This document shows positions 42,890 through 51,057 of a stretch of 64,000 nt of DNA, piece after piece. Under the pieces are notes generated by a model. It was not told the origin of the DNA, did no database searches, and saw only the letters and a program-made list of their open reading frames with translations. Source of the DNA: Acidimicrobiales bacterium (lineage in GTDB: Bacteria > Actinomycetota > Acidimicrobiia > Acidimicrobiales > JAVJTC01). Positions within the stretch are counted from its first letter, which is position 1; each line of letters opens with the position of its first letter. The stretch covers positions 62,001-126,000 of the forward strand of contig JAVJTC010000004.1 of NCBI GenBank assembly GCA_040219085.1. Direction: 5' to 3'. A program made the translations under genes and the position numbers.

Positions 42890-45480
42890 AGCGGATCGCG
42901 GTACTCGTCCTGGCCTGCGCAACGGAACCCTACGCCGAGATGGTGCGCACGATCCGGCGGACCTGGGGCAGCCGCCGGGTCCAAGGTGTGGACACTTTCT
43001 ACGTCTACGGGAACGTGCGGGGCCGCAGCGAGACACGGGAGATCGCCCGCTACACCCACCGCTCGCCACCGCCGGTCGAAGAAGGAGACATCGAGCAGTT
43101 CGGCGACGTCCTGATCGCGGGCTGCGCCGACCTCGTCCGGGAACAGGAGGACTGCCTGTTGTGGAAGCGGCTCCTCGCGTTCGACCACCTCACCCGTGAC
43201 GACGACTACGACCTGGTCTACACCGTGTGCGCAGCGAGCTACATCGACCTTCCCCAACTCGTGCGGAACGCCGCCCGCATGCCCCGGACCCGGGCCGTGT
43301 CGGGTCCCGTGAGCATCGACCCCGCACACTCGGCGCCGTTCGTGAGCGGAGCGTCGATGTTGTTGACCGCCGACGTGGCCCGGGCACTCGGCCGTCGGCG
43401 CCGGGAGATCATCGCGGGCAACGTCTACGGATTCCGTGACGACCTGACGATCGGGCGGTGGATCGCCTCGCACATCAGCACGGTCCCCCTGGCCGAGTTC
43501 ATCGATGACGTGGTCGAGTGTCGCCCCCTCCGCCCCGAACACGTCTTCGTCGTGACCTCGAGGCAATCCGTCGACTACGTGAACAAGCCCCGGGACCGAC
43601 ACCGTCCGGTCCCGGGTGCCCACCAGTACCACTTCGGCAGCCGCAAGCCCGACGACATGGCCCGCTTCCACCGGCGCCACTTCGATCCGCGGCGCCACAC
43701 CATCGGCGGCGCAACCGGGTCCATCTCGCGGGTCCAGATCTTCGGAGAGAGATGTTCGGGGACGAATTACCTCGCCGCGCTCGTTTCGAAGAACTTCGCA
43801 GGCGTGGAGCTGACGACGGAGTTCGGGTGGAAGCACTGGTTCATCAGGGGCCACGAGCCGCGCGGCCGACCGAACCGTTCGACTGATCGGGAGTGCGTCC
43901 GCTCCCTCGCCGACAGCGACGACACCCTCTTCGTCGTCATCCACCGGGACCCGTTCGACTGGCTGCGGTCGCTGCACCGTAGGCCGTACCACGCGCCCGG
44001 GCACTGGAACATCCCGTTCTCGGAGTTCATCCGCAAGCCCTGGTTCTGCGCGGAGCCGACGAGAGCCAACCCGCTGTGGCCCGAGAGCGAGACGGGCGAG
44101 TACTTCATCGAGGAGGCCGACAACGTCGTGCGCCTCCGGACGCAGAAGGCGGAACACTTCCTGGGACTCGGCTCCGTCGTGAAGAACGTCGTCCACCTCC
44201 GCTACGAGGACCTCGCCGCCGATCCGACGCTGCTCGCCGGCGTGGCTGAACGCTTCGGCATCACACTGAAGCACGCGGAGGTGGCCGATGAGACTGTCCA
44301 CTTCGGCGGAACCGACGGGGAGGCGTTCGAGGGTCCGAGGCCGTACCCGCCGATCGCCGACGACGACCTCGAGTTCATCCGCGCCACCCTGGACTGGGGG
44401 GTGGAGGCGAAGCTCGGTTACACGGACAGGAGCGAGGTGACCTCCCGGGGCGCGGGGTCCGGGACGCGGCAACCGGCGACGGATACCGCTGGCGACCGCC
44501 TCCTGCTGATCCTCGAGCGAGACGTCGGCCTGTTCTCGATGGTCGAGCAGGTACTGAACACGCTGCACCTCCTCGAGCGTCATCGAATCGACCGCATCCC
44601 GGTCGCGCTCCTGGGTCGCGACATCGCCTACTTCGATCCCGACGGATGCGACGGACGAACGACGGTATGGGAGTACTACTTCGAGCCGCTGATCGAAGAG
44701 TGGCCCGCCGAGCGTGTGCTCGACATCCTGGGCGACAGGGCCCTGGACCTCGTCGCGAGCCGACGGCTCCTTCAGGAACGGCTCCGGGGGCTGCGGGACT
44801 TCCCCGATCGGATCCACCGCGTGCCGTCACCGAGCACCCTGGACCTTGCGAATCTGAGAGAGCTGTCGACGATCCCGGCGGCCGCCGACTGGCAATGGAC
44901 CGAGGACTTCACCCCCACGGTGGACGGGCAACGCTTCGAGGAGCTACCGAGCCGGGCCGACCGGGTCAGACTCCTGAAGAAGTGGGTCCGGCCCCGGCCC
45001 CGACTCGCCGGGCACATCGAGGCCTTCCACGGGGCGCAACTTGCGGGTCACCACGTGATCGGCGTCCACGTGCGGGGCACAGACCTGCTCCCCCGCGCGG
45101 ACGGACCAGCCGACCTCGACCTCCGGCCCTTCTTCGCGGAGGTGGACGCCCGACTCGACGCGCTGGGCCAGGAGTCCTGTCGCGTGCTGGTGGCCAGCGA
45201 CGACCATTCCTACGTCGCCGGCTTCGGTGAGCGGTATGGAGATCTCTGCGTGGCCTACGACGCGGTGCGTTCCGGCGGCGGTGATCCATCCGCCGGTTCC
45301 GGCCCGACCGGCCAACAGATGCCCGGATTCCTGACGAGAGGGGACGGGCGTGCCGTCCAGAACGGCGCAGACGTCGTCGTGGAGTTCGGCCTCCTGTGCC
45401 GCAGCGACAGTCTCGTGCACAACGGCTCGAGCATCGCGAGGCTCGCGTCGAGCATCGTCGACGACAGCGTCCGCATCTAG
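42886..45480 (+). CDS. Three-domain galactosyltransferase/sulfotransferase/fucosyltransferase-like protein
   Basis: 864 residues from GTG 42886, overlapping the oxygenase stop. Residues 1-about 275 resemble GT31 galactosyltransferases (VRTIRRTWGSRR). Residues about 280-515 look like a PAPS sulfotransferase (IFGERCSGTNYLAAL and VIHRDPFDWLRSL). Residues about 530-864 have VIGVHVRGTDLL and SFLVL-type fucosyltransferase features (NodZ/FUT8-like), ending with YDAVRSGGGDPSAG and LVHNGSSIARLASS. A protein carrying three transfer reactions would act late on the glycan. The sulfotransferase identity is less sure than the first and last. Confidence 0.72.
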   Translation: MKRIAVLVLACATEPYAEMVRTIRRTWGSRRVQGVDTFYVYGNVRGRSETREIARYTHRSPPPVEEGDIEQFGDVLIAGCADLVREQEDCLLWKRLLAFDHLTRDDDYDLVYTVCAASYIDLPQLVRNAARMPRTRAVSGPVSIDPAHSAPFVSGASMLLTADVARALGRRRREIIAGNVYGFRDDLTIGRWIASHISTVPLAEFIDDVVECRPLRPEHVFVVTSRQSVDYVNKPRDRHRPVPGAHQYHFGSRKPDDMARFHRRHFDPRRHTIGGATGSISRVQIFGERCSGTNYLAALVSKNFAGVELTTEFGWKHWFIRGHEPRGRPNRSTDRECVRSLADSDDTLFVVIHRDPFDWLRSLHRRPYHAPGHWNIPFSEFIRKPWFCAEPTRANPLWPESETGEYFIEEADNVVRLRTQKAEHFLGLGSVVKNVVHLRYEDLAADPTLLAGVAERFGITLKHAEVADETVHFGGTDGEAFEGPRPYPPIADDDLEFIRATLDWGVEAKLGYTDRSEVTSRGAGSGTRQPATDTAGDRLLLILERDVGLFSMVEQVLNTLHLLERHRIDRIPVALLGRDIAYFDPDGCDGRTTVWEYYFEPLIEEWPAERVLDILGDRALDLVASRRLLQERLRGLRDFPDRIHRVPSPSTLDLANLRELSTIPAAADWQWTEDFTPTVDGQRFEELPSRADRVRLLKKWVRPRPRLAGHIEAFHGAQLAGHHVIGVHVRGTDLLPRADGPADLDLRPFFAEVDARLDALGQESCRVLVASDDHSYVAGFGERYGDLCVAYDAVRSGGGDPSAGSGPTGQQMPGFLTRGDGRAVQNGADVVVEFGLLCRSDSLVHNGSSIARLASSIVDDSVRI

Positions 45481-45541
45481 GGCGCCGACGTCGACCGTCA
45501 CCCGCCTACCGCGACGGGACAGCCCCCGGGACGCGGATCAG

Positions 45542-46132
45542 CTACGCGTGTTCAGCCACGTCCGAGCAGAAGTCGATGACACGGTCCCAGAACAGCTCGG
45601 CGTTGTCCCTGTCGTACTCCTCGGGGAGGGACTCGTCCGTGAAGAGGTGCCCGGCTCCGGGGTAGTCGAACATCTCGACCCTGCTGCCCGAGTCTCGAAC
45701 CGCCCCGAGGACGCTGTCGATCCACTGTTGGTTCCGGAACGGATCATCGACGGTGTAGTGGATCTGGGCGGGCAGGCCGCGAGGCCATGAATCGACGCCC
45801 AGTTCGTCGAGCCCGAGCGCTCCCGACGCCATGACGACACCTGCCAGGTCTCGTCGGGACGCAACGTACTCGGCCATCCCGCCACCGTTCGAGAATCCGA
45901 CCGCGATGAACCCATCGGGCAGATCGGCGACGGCCTCTACCGCGGCGTTCATCAGGACCGGGTAACCGATACCGGTGGCGAAGTCACCGGCCGTCTCGTA
46001 GTCGTCGAACACCCGCCCGTCGTACTGGTCGACGATGGTCACGTCGTGACCGGCCGCGGTGAGACGCCGGCCGGCCTCGGTGATGCCCGGCCGGACGCCG
46101 AGTACTGAATGGAACAGTGCGACAGCGCTCAT
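45542..46132 (-). CDS. Dienelactone hydrolase-family protein
   Basis: 196 residues from ATG 46132, preceded by GAGGAGAAC. It has VALFHSVLGVRPGITEAGRRL and VGFSNGGGMAEYVAS, where Ser replaces the usual Cys of dienelactone hydrolase, then DDPFRNQQWID and YPGAGHLFTD (Asp and His). It may be a serine hydrolase on a lactone or ester. It lies just beyond the glycosyl cluster, read leftward, with the sulfotransferase gene upstream; relation unknown. Confidence 0.83.
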   Translation of the reverse strand: MSAVALFHSVLGVRPGITEAGRRLTAAGHDVTIVDQYDGRVFDDYETAGDFATGIGYPVLMNAAVEAVADLPDGFIAVGFSNGGGMAEYVASRRDLAGVVMASGALGLDELGVDSWPRGLPAQIHYTVDDPFRNQQWIDSVLGAVRDSGSRVEMFDYPGAGHLFTDESLPEEYDRDNAELFWDRVIDFCSDVAEHA

Positions 46133-46215
46133 CGTGGTTCTCCTCATCTGTACCTCTCCCGGTCGTCCCACCACTCCGCCACGGCACCGATCTGGTGACT
46201 ACCCCGTTACCGGGG

Positions 46216-46956
46216 TCACGTGCGAGCGATCTCGAGTGGCCACGCGGCGGGGATCGAGCGGTACAACGCTGCGTCGTCTGGATAGACCTCGCTCACGAGG
46301 TCGTACAGGGCGCGATCGTAGAACCGTCTGGGTCGCGGTGCGATGCGTCCGGAATGGGCAGCGGCCGGAAGGTCGGCGACGAGCTGACCCCCGTCGTTCG
46401 GGTCGTCCACGTAGCGGGTCCTGCCCCGCCAGCCGAGCTGGCTGTGGTCGATGCCGAGCTCGGTCGACAGGGCGGCGAGCTCCTCCTCGAGCCGCTCGGT
46501 CAGGATGTGGCGATCCACCCGTCCCGCTGGAACGTTGACCACCTGGGGCTGGAGGTGGTGTTGGAGCATGACGCCTTCGCTGTGGAGACGGGCGACGGTC
46601 TCGATGAAGGTCCTGAACGAGACGCCGTCGAGTCTGACGTTGCCTGCACCGTCGGCCTGACCCCACTCCTCGGGGCGACCGACGACGACATCGAGGTAGG
46701 CGCTGACCATGCGGCGATGCGGATCCCGCACGGCGAAGATGACGAGGAAATCGGAGAACTCCGGATCAGCGAGCCGCTTCGCCTCAACGGTGTGGTCGCG
46801 AATCCGCTCACCCAGGCGACGCTGGTCCCATTGCGGGGTGCGCTCGGCTTCTACGATCGTGCTCTCGAACCAGCGGTTCAGGGTTCTCGTCCCGCACTTC
46901 GGTGACATCAGCAGCGCGAACTGTCGGGCCCGGTTGACCCCGGCGTGGATGGCCAT
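46216..46956 (-). CDS. Sulfotransferase family protein
   Basis: 246 residues from ATG 46956; an upstream in-frame start is possible. FALLMSPKCGTRTLNRWFES is the 5'-phosphosulfate loop and FAVRDPHRRMVSAYLD the 3'-phosphate motif of PAPS-dependent sulfotransferases. QWDQRRLGERIRDHT and the C-terminal YPDDAALYRSIP are typical of the bacterial family acting on carbohydrates. It could sulfate the glycan made by the adjacent cluster (inference). Confidence 0.83.
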   Translation of the reverse strand: MAIHAGVNRARQFALLMSPKCGTRTLNRWFESTIVEAERTPQWDQRRLGERIRDHTVEAKRLADPEFSDFLVIFAVRDPHRRMVSAYLDVVVGRPEEWGQADGAGNVRLDGVSFRTFIETVARLHSEGVMLQHHLQPQVVNVPAGRVDRHILTERLEEELAALSTELGIDHSQLGWRGRTRYVDDPNDGGQLVADLPAAAHSGRIAPRPRRFYDRALYDLVSEVYPDDAALYRSIPAAWPLEIART

Positions 46957-47069
46957 TGACGAAGACACTACGGCCTGGACGCGGCGCGGCCGGAGAGGTC
47001 TTTGTCGTACCGTCTCCCCGGGACCAACATCGATCGACGACACATGACCTCCGGGGAGGCCACACCGCC

Positions 47070-47519
47070 ATGACCGACACCGCGTACCTGCTCGACCGCC
47101 TCGCCATCCACGACCTCCAGGTCGAGTACACGCGCGCGCTCGACGCGAACGAGTTCGACCGACTCGCGAACGTGTTCACTCCCGACGCCGTGGTCGACAT
47201 CGAAGGAAGAGGGCAGTTCCAGGGTCTCGACGCCATCAGCGGCGTCTGCTCGAGGTCGCTGTCGCCCCTCACCGCCAGCCAGCACTTCGTGGGCAACCAC
47301 TGGGCCGAGATCGACGGCGACACGGCGGTCGCCGGCTGCTACTTCCAGGCCCAACATCGCGTCGAGGGAGCCGAGGGCGGACCCAACCACATCGTCGCAG
47401 GCGCCTACTCGGACCGGCTCGTCCGCACCGATGCCGGGTGGCGGATCACCCACCGCACTCTGAAGAGAATGTGGACGGACGGGAACGCTGCGGTGCTCCC
47501 ACGGATCCAGACGGACTGA
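47070..47519 (+). CDS. SnoaL/NTF2-like protein
   Basis: 149 residues. LAIHDLQVEYTRALDANEFDRLANVFTPDAVVDIEG is the usual first helix and strand of NTF2-like SnoaL_4 proteins, then FVGNHWAEIDGDTAVAGCYF and DAGWRITHRTLKRMW. This fold is used by small dehydratases, isomerases and non-catalytic proteins. A His and Asp are present but the reaction is not recognised. A ribosome binding site is weak. It ends the cluster region on the right. Confidence 0.82.
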   Translation: MTDTAYLLDRLAIHDLQVEYTRALDANEFDRLANVFTPDAVVDIEGRGQFQGLDAISGVCSRSLSPLTASQHFVGNHWAEIDGDTAVAGCYFQAQHRVEGAEGGPNHIVAGAYSDRLVRTDAGWRITHRTLKRMWTDGNAAVLPRIQTD

Positions 47520-47573
47520 GCACGAGCCGATCCCGACGGCCTGGGACGGCGGCAGCGCCGTTGACAGCAGGCC

Positions 47574-47976
47574 TTGGTAGTGGAGCTTGCGGGACGCTAT
47601 TCGAACCCCGAGCAGATCAGTGGAGAACTGCTGGCGCTGGTCGAAACACCCCTCGCGTCAGAACGCACCCGTCCCATCAGCAGTCGGCGGCGACAGACGC
47701 GGCTCACCGAAGGCGAGGTCGACGCGCTGCGTGCCCAGTACGAGTCAGGCAAGCCGATCGCGGAGCTTGCGGCGTGGTTCGACATCCACCGCTCAGCGGT
47801 TCTAGGTCACGTCGCCCCGCCTCGGTCTCGAACGCCGCACCGGCCGGATCGACCGACACCTCGACGAGGCCGCTGAGCCCTCGTCCGCTGCGCCGGCGTC
47901 TCCGCCGAGTTGGCTCGCCGGGGCTCGGCGGTCGAGGCCACCTCCGGGAGTCTTCGTCGCCGCTTCGGCGTTCTAG
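47574..47976 (+). pseudogene. Frameshifted recombinase-type HTH fragment
   Basis: About 80 residues encode a Hin/resolvase-type HTH (TRLTEGEVDALRAQYESGKP, IAELAAWFDIHRSAVLGHV). After a CCCC run at 47814-47817 the frame becomes nonsensical, whereas with one C less it continues RLGLERRTGRIDRHLDEA and stays open to TAG at 47976. So a single-base insertion (or sequencing slip) broke it. Upstream there is no catalytic serine-recombinase domain. Likely a relic of a mobile element, or a small DNA-binding protein gene with an error. It overlaps the end of the ferredoxin reductase gene. Confidence 0.62.
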
Positions 47977-48674
47977 CCGAAACGCTCGGTGCGAATGGTT
48001 CGGGCATCGATGCCGGCGGCGACCAACCCACCCGTGGCGGTCTCGACGAACGCGGTCGGCCCGCAGACGAAGGTCTGCTCGGGCCGGCGCCGGTCCACGA
48101 TCGACTGCAGTCGGTCGGCGTCGATGCGGCCGCGATGGGCGCCCGCCACCTGCTCTCGGCTTACGAAGAGTTCGACGTCGAACCCGTCGTCGGCCAGCTC
48201 GTCGGCGTAGATGATGCGATCGCTCGTGCGCGCCGAGTACACAACCGTCATCGCGGCGTCGTCCGGCCTCGCCCGCCACATCGAGCGCAGGGGGGCGATG
48301 CCCGACCCACCTCCGACCAGCAGCACCGGACGGTTGGTCGGATCCCAGACGAAGTAGCCGCCCACCGGCCCCCGCAGCTCGACCTTCGTGCCCGGTGCTG
48401 CGACGTCAACCAGGAACGGCGACACCTCGCCGTCGTCGACCCGCTCGACGGTGATCTGTGGCTCCTCGTCGGGTCCTGATGACAACGAGTAGCTTCGCGT
48501 TGCCTGGTAGCCGTCGTCGGCGGTGAGCCGGACGTCGACGTGCTGACCGGGCCGATGCCCAGGCCAGTCGTCGACGGCGACTCGGAGAGTTCGCGCCGTC
48601 GGCGTCTCCCGTTCGGTCTCCGCGACAGTGACGACACGCCATTCCAGCCGCTGTTCGACCCGAGGGCTCGCCAT
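47973..48674 (-). CDS. Ferredoxin-NAD(P) reductase-type flavoprotein
   Basis: 233 residues from ATG 48674. RSYSLSSGPDEEP (FAD), then VGGYFVWDP, VLLVGGGSGIAPLRSMWRA (NAD(P) loop) and FVCGPTAFVE mark the FNR family. In this operon it is 1 base downstream of a sulfite-oxidase-like gene, the usual partner pairing in which electrons pass from NAD(P)H to the molybdoenzyme (family knowledge). Last gene of a four-gene leftward operon. Confidence 0.9.
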   Translation of the reverse strand: MASPRVEQRLEWRVVTVAETERETPTARTLRVAVDDWPGHRPGQHVDVRLTADDGYQATRSYSLSSGPDEEPQITVERVDDGEVSPFLVDVAAPGTKVELRGPVGGYFVWDPTNRPVLLVGGGSGIAPLRSMWRARPDDAAMTVVYSARTSDRIIYADELADDGFDVELFVSREQVAGAHRGRIDADRLQSIVDRRRPEQTFVCGPTAFVETATGGLVAAGIDARTIRTERFG

Positions 48675-48675
48675 G

Positions 48676-49269
48676 TCAGTCGCCGTGGTAGCGCTGCTCG
48701 GTCCAGGGGTCGCCGTGGTCGTGGTAGCCCGCAGCTTCCCAGAACCCCTGCTCTTCGTGGTCGGACACGCGGATCTCGCGCAACCACTTGGCGCTCTTCC
48801 AGAAGTACAGGTGCGGCACCACCAACCGCACGGGCCCGCCGTGGACCCTCTCGATCGGAGCACCGTCGAAGGCGACGGCCACCATCGCGTCGTGGTGGAC
48901 GAGATCCGACACCGGCAGGTTCGTCGTGTAGTCGCCGTAGCTGCTGACGAGCGCGAAGTCGTGGTCACCGACACCAGCGTCGTCGAACAACGCCCCGACC
49001 GGAACGCCGCTCCAGCGTGTGCCGAGCTTGGTCCAGTGAGTGACGCAGTGGATGTCGGTCACCAGGTCCTCGACCCCGACCCCGTGCAGCCCGTCCCAGT
49101 CGTAGTCCTTCGACACCACACCGTCGCTGACGCTGAGGCGCCACTCGTCCCGATCGACGTCGATCGTCGGTCCTGCCGTCAGAACCGGGAAGTCGTCGGT
49201 CACGTACTGTCCGGGCGGGACGGACGGATCTGCCCGCCGTGCCCGTCGTTGGAATCCCTGCGTGGTCAT
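48676..49269 (-). CDS. Sulfite oxidase-like molybdopterin oxidoreductase
   Basis: 197 residues. The molybdenum ligand lies in DIHCVTHWTKLGTRWSG (Cys), with DGLHGVGVEDLVTDIHC before it and GGPVRLVVPHLYFWKSAKW after it, as in the sulfite oxidase-like/MsrP group. Short for sulfite oxidase, it has only the catalytic domain. Typical substrates are S- or N-oxides, or methionine sulfoxide. No signal peptide is evident (N-terminus MTTQGFQRRARRADP), so it may be cytoplasmic. It needs Moco, made by genes at 52-57 kb. Confidence 0.88.
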   Translation of the reverse strand: MTTQGFQRRARRADPSVPPGQYVTDDFPVLTAGPTIDVDRDEWRLSVSDGVVSKDYDWDGLHGVGVEDLVTDIHCVTHWTKLGTRWSGVPVGALFDDAGVGDHDFALVSSYGDYTTNLPVSDLVHHDAMVAVAFDGAPIERVHGGPVRLVVPHLYFWKSAKWLREIRVSDHEEQGFWEAAGYHDHGDPWTEQRYHGD

Positions 49270-49449
49270 GTCATGGCCTTTCCGGCTCCTGCGGACAGCA
49301 CCGACGCGCGCAGGAAGCCCTCGCTGATCTCTCGGATGAACCAGGCAGCTCGCCCGGTTGGTCGGGACCGCCGGTGGTTGCAGTCGGCGGCGCCGGGCGG
49401 GCCGACCCGGGCAGCGGTGCACCCAGGAGGCGCACCGCTGCCGCGGTGG

Positions 49450-49863
49450 TCAGTGGTGGGCCGGGCTGATACGGAGGTCGGCTGCATCGACGGGGATGTC
49501 GTTGGCGCTCATGTCCCGGCGCTTCATGAGCCCGGTGGCATCGAACTCCCAGTGTTCGTTGCCGTGGGTCCGAAACCATTGACCGGTGTGGTCGTGCCAC
49601 TCGTACTCGAACCGCACCGAGATGCGGTCGTCGGTGAACGCCCACAGCTCTTTGTTCAGGCGGTAGTCGAGCTCCCGGTTCCACTTGTCGGCGAGGAACG
49701 TTCGGATCTCGTCATGGCCGGTGAGGAACCGGTGCCGGTCCCGCCAGCGCGAGTCGGGGCTGTATGCCTGCACGACATGGTCCGGGTCGCGGGTGTTCCA
49801 GGCGTCCTCGGCTGCTTGGACTTTGGCCAGTGCGGTCTCGCAATCGAACGGCGGTGCGATCAT
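49450..49863 (-). CDS. DUF1348 NTF2-like protein
   Basis: 137 residues. Start ATG overlaps the stop of the upstream barrel-type gene. AEDAWNTRDPDHVVQAYSPDSRWRDRHRF and DKWNRELDYRLNKELWAF, then RFEYEWHDHTGQWFR, FRTHGNEHWEFDATGLMKRR and NDIPV mark the DUF1348 group, common in proteobacteria and actinobacteria. Role is uncertain; it may be a small enzyme. It sits in the operon controlled by the TetR-type palindrome. Confidence 0.85.
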   Translation of the reverse strand: MIAPPFDCETALAKVQAAEDAWNTRDPDHVVQAYSPDSRWRDRHRFLTGHDEIRTFLADKWNRELDYRLNKELWAFTDDRISVRFEYEWHDHTGQWFRTHGNEHWEFDATGLMKRRDMSANDIPVDAADLRISPAHH

Positions 49864-50381
49864 CGAGCCGCCTCGCTGTACGCCATCTGGTCGGGCAGCG
49901 CCACCGGTGCGAGATTCACGACGAAGATGCAGTTGAAGTCGATCCGTCCTTCGCTGTCGAACCGGGAAAGGTTCACGGCTCCGGACAGGCGCACCGGCCC
50001 TGCGGCGCCGTCGTAGGCGCCGGTCCCGGACAGGACGTCGTTCTCCCCGTCGGCGGGCATGCCACTGGTCATGTGGGTGTAGCCCGGTGACCCGTGCGTC
50101 ATCGGCGCAACCGAGGTGAGGCCTCGCACGGTGAGCTCGCCATCACCGAGACGGAAGGTCTGTGTGCCCACGAGGGCCAGGCCGCCGTTCATGGGCGTGA
50201 TGTCGGCGAGGGTCTCGAGGACCGTGCCGACCTGGTCGCCGCTGGCGAGGTCGAACACGGGCAGATCGAAACCGACCGCCTCTTCGGTGCCGGTCGCTTC
50301 GATCCGTGGGATCGGCGTCGGCGTGCCGGTGGCGGAGCCTCGCATGTTGAGTACCAGTGTGCGTCGGGTGTTCGTGTCCAT
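49860..50381 (-). CDS. Allene-oxide-cyclase/dirigent-like barrel protein
   Basis: 173 residues, ATG 50381. VGFDLPVFDLASGDQVGTVLETLADI, then LVGTQTFRLGDGELTV and the ENDVLSGTGAYDGAAGPVRLSGAVN block show the eight-stranded barrel of allene oxide cyclase-like proteins. First gene of the operon with DUF1348, molybdoenzyme and reductase, and preceded by a palindromic operator at 50425-50440. Function is not established in bacteria. Confidence 0.78.
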   Translation of the reverse strand: MDTNTRRTLVLNMRGSATGTPTPIPRIEATGTEEAVGFDLPVFDLASGDQVGTVLETLADITPMNGGLALVGTQTFRLGDGELTVRGLTSVAPMTHGSPGYTHMTSGMPADGENDVLSGTGAYDGAAGPVRLSGAVNLSRFDSEGRIDFNCIFVVNLAPVALPDQMAYSEAAR

Positions 50382-50424
50382 CGTTCCTCCTGTGGGTCTG
50401 TCGTAGTGGACACCCATATATCGA

Positions 50425-50440
50425 GACAGACCTGTCTGTC
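50425..50440. promoter_or_regulatory. TetR-type operator before the barrel-protein operon
   Basis: GACAGAC-CT-GTCTGTC, half-sites as in the two operators at 50994 and 51018. It lies 44 bases before ATG 50381 and overlaps the last base of the ECF sigma gene, so the TetR protein probably represses this operon. Confidence 0.65.
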
Positions 50441-50979
50441 TATTCCACCTCGTCGGAAGATTTCTCCTTGTCGTGGCCTGCCCGGAGCGCGGCCCGCGCG
50501 CGCGCCAGGCGACTCATCACGGTGCCAACGGCGACGCCGAGATGGGCGGCAGCCTCTCGATAGCTGTGGCCGTCGACGTCGACCAGCACCACGATGTCGC
50601 GGTGCGCCTGGGACAGATTGCGGAACGCCACTTCGACGGCGGGGGACAGTGTGCGGGCGTCGAACAGATCGTCGGTGCCCGACTCGGCCGGGTGCGCGAC
50701 GTCGTCAATAGAAGTGCAGGCATGCCGTTGCCGCCTGCGGTGATGGTCGTACGCAGCATTCTGCACGATCCGCGCCAGCCACGCCTTCGGATAGCGGCCG
50801 TCGAAGCGATGCAGGGAGCGGTAGGCCCGCAACAGCGCGTCCTGGACGACGTCGTCCGCGGCATCGGGTGCGCTGCGCCGGGCGACGGTGTGCGCGAGCG
50901 GCAGGTGTGGTTGCACCCATCGGGCGAATGCGGCGTCGCGTTCGGTCTGTCGGGCTTCTGGCAAGGAGGTCGGTGTCAT
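50440..50979 (-). CDS. ECF-type RNA polymerase sigma factor
   Basis: 179 residues. Region 2 is AADDVVQDALLRAYRSLHRFDGRYPKAWL ARIVQNAAYDHHRRR and region 4 is LSQAHRDIVVLVDVDGHSYREAAAHL GVAVGTVMSRLARARAAL. This is a compact ECF sigma factor with no visible anti-sigma gene beside it. It is divergent from the TetR gene with two palindromic operators between them, so its expression is likely set by TetR. Its target promoters are unknown. Confidence 0.88.
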   Translation of the reverse strand: MTPTSLPEARQTERDAAFARWVQPHLPLAHTVARRSAPDAADDVVQDALLRAYRSLHRFDGRYPKAWLARIVQNAAYDHHRRRQRHACTSIDDVAHPAESGTDDLFDARTLSPAVEVAFRNLSQAHRDIVVLVDVDGHSYREAAAHLGVAVGTVMSRLARARAALRAGHDKEKSSDEVE

Positions 50980-50993
50980 GGCCAGAGACTGTA

Positions 50994-51005
50994 CAGACCG
51001 GTCTG
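50994..51005. promoter_or_regulatory. TetR operator 1 in the sigma-tetR gap
   Basis: CAGACCGGTCTG is a perfect 12-bp palindrome, 15 bases upstream of the ECF sigma start codon. It shares half-sites with the other two operators. Confidence 0.7.
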
Positions 51006-51017
51006 GCTTGGATCAAG

Positions 51018-51031
51018 ACAGACCGGTCTGT
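51018..51031. promoter_or_regulatory. TetR operator 2 in the sigma-tetR gap
   Basis: ACAGACCGGTCTGT is a perfect 14-bp palindrome, 24 bases (center to center) after operator 1, and 27 bases before the tetR ATG. Both divergent genes should be controlled. Confidence 0.72.
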
Positions 51032-51057
51032 TAATCTCCGGAGAGGAGGTGCATCCC

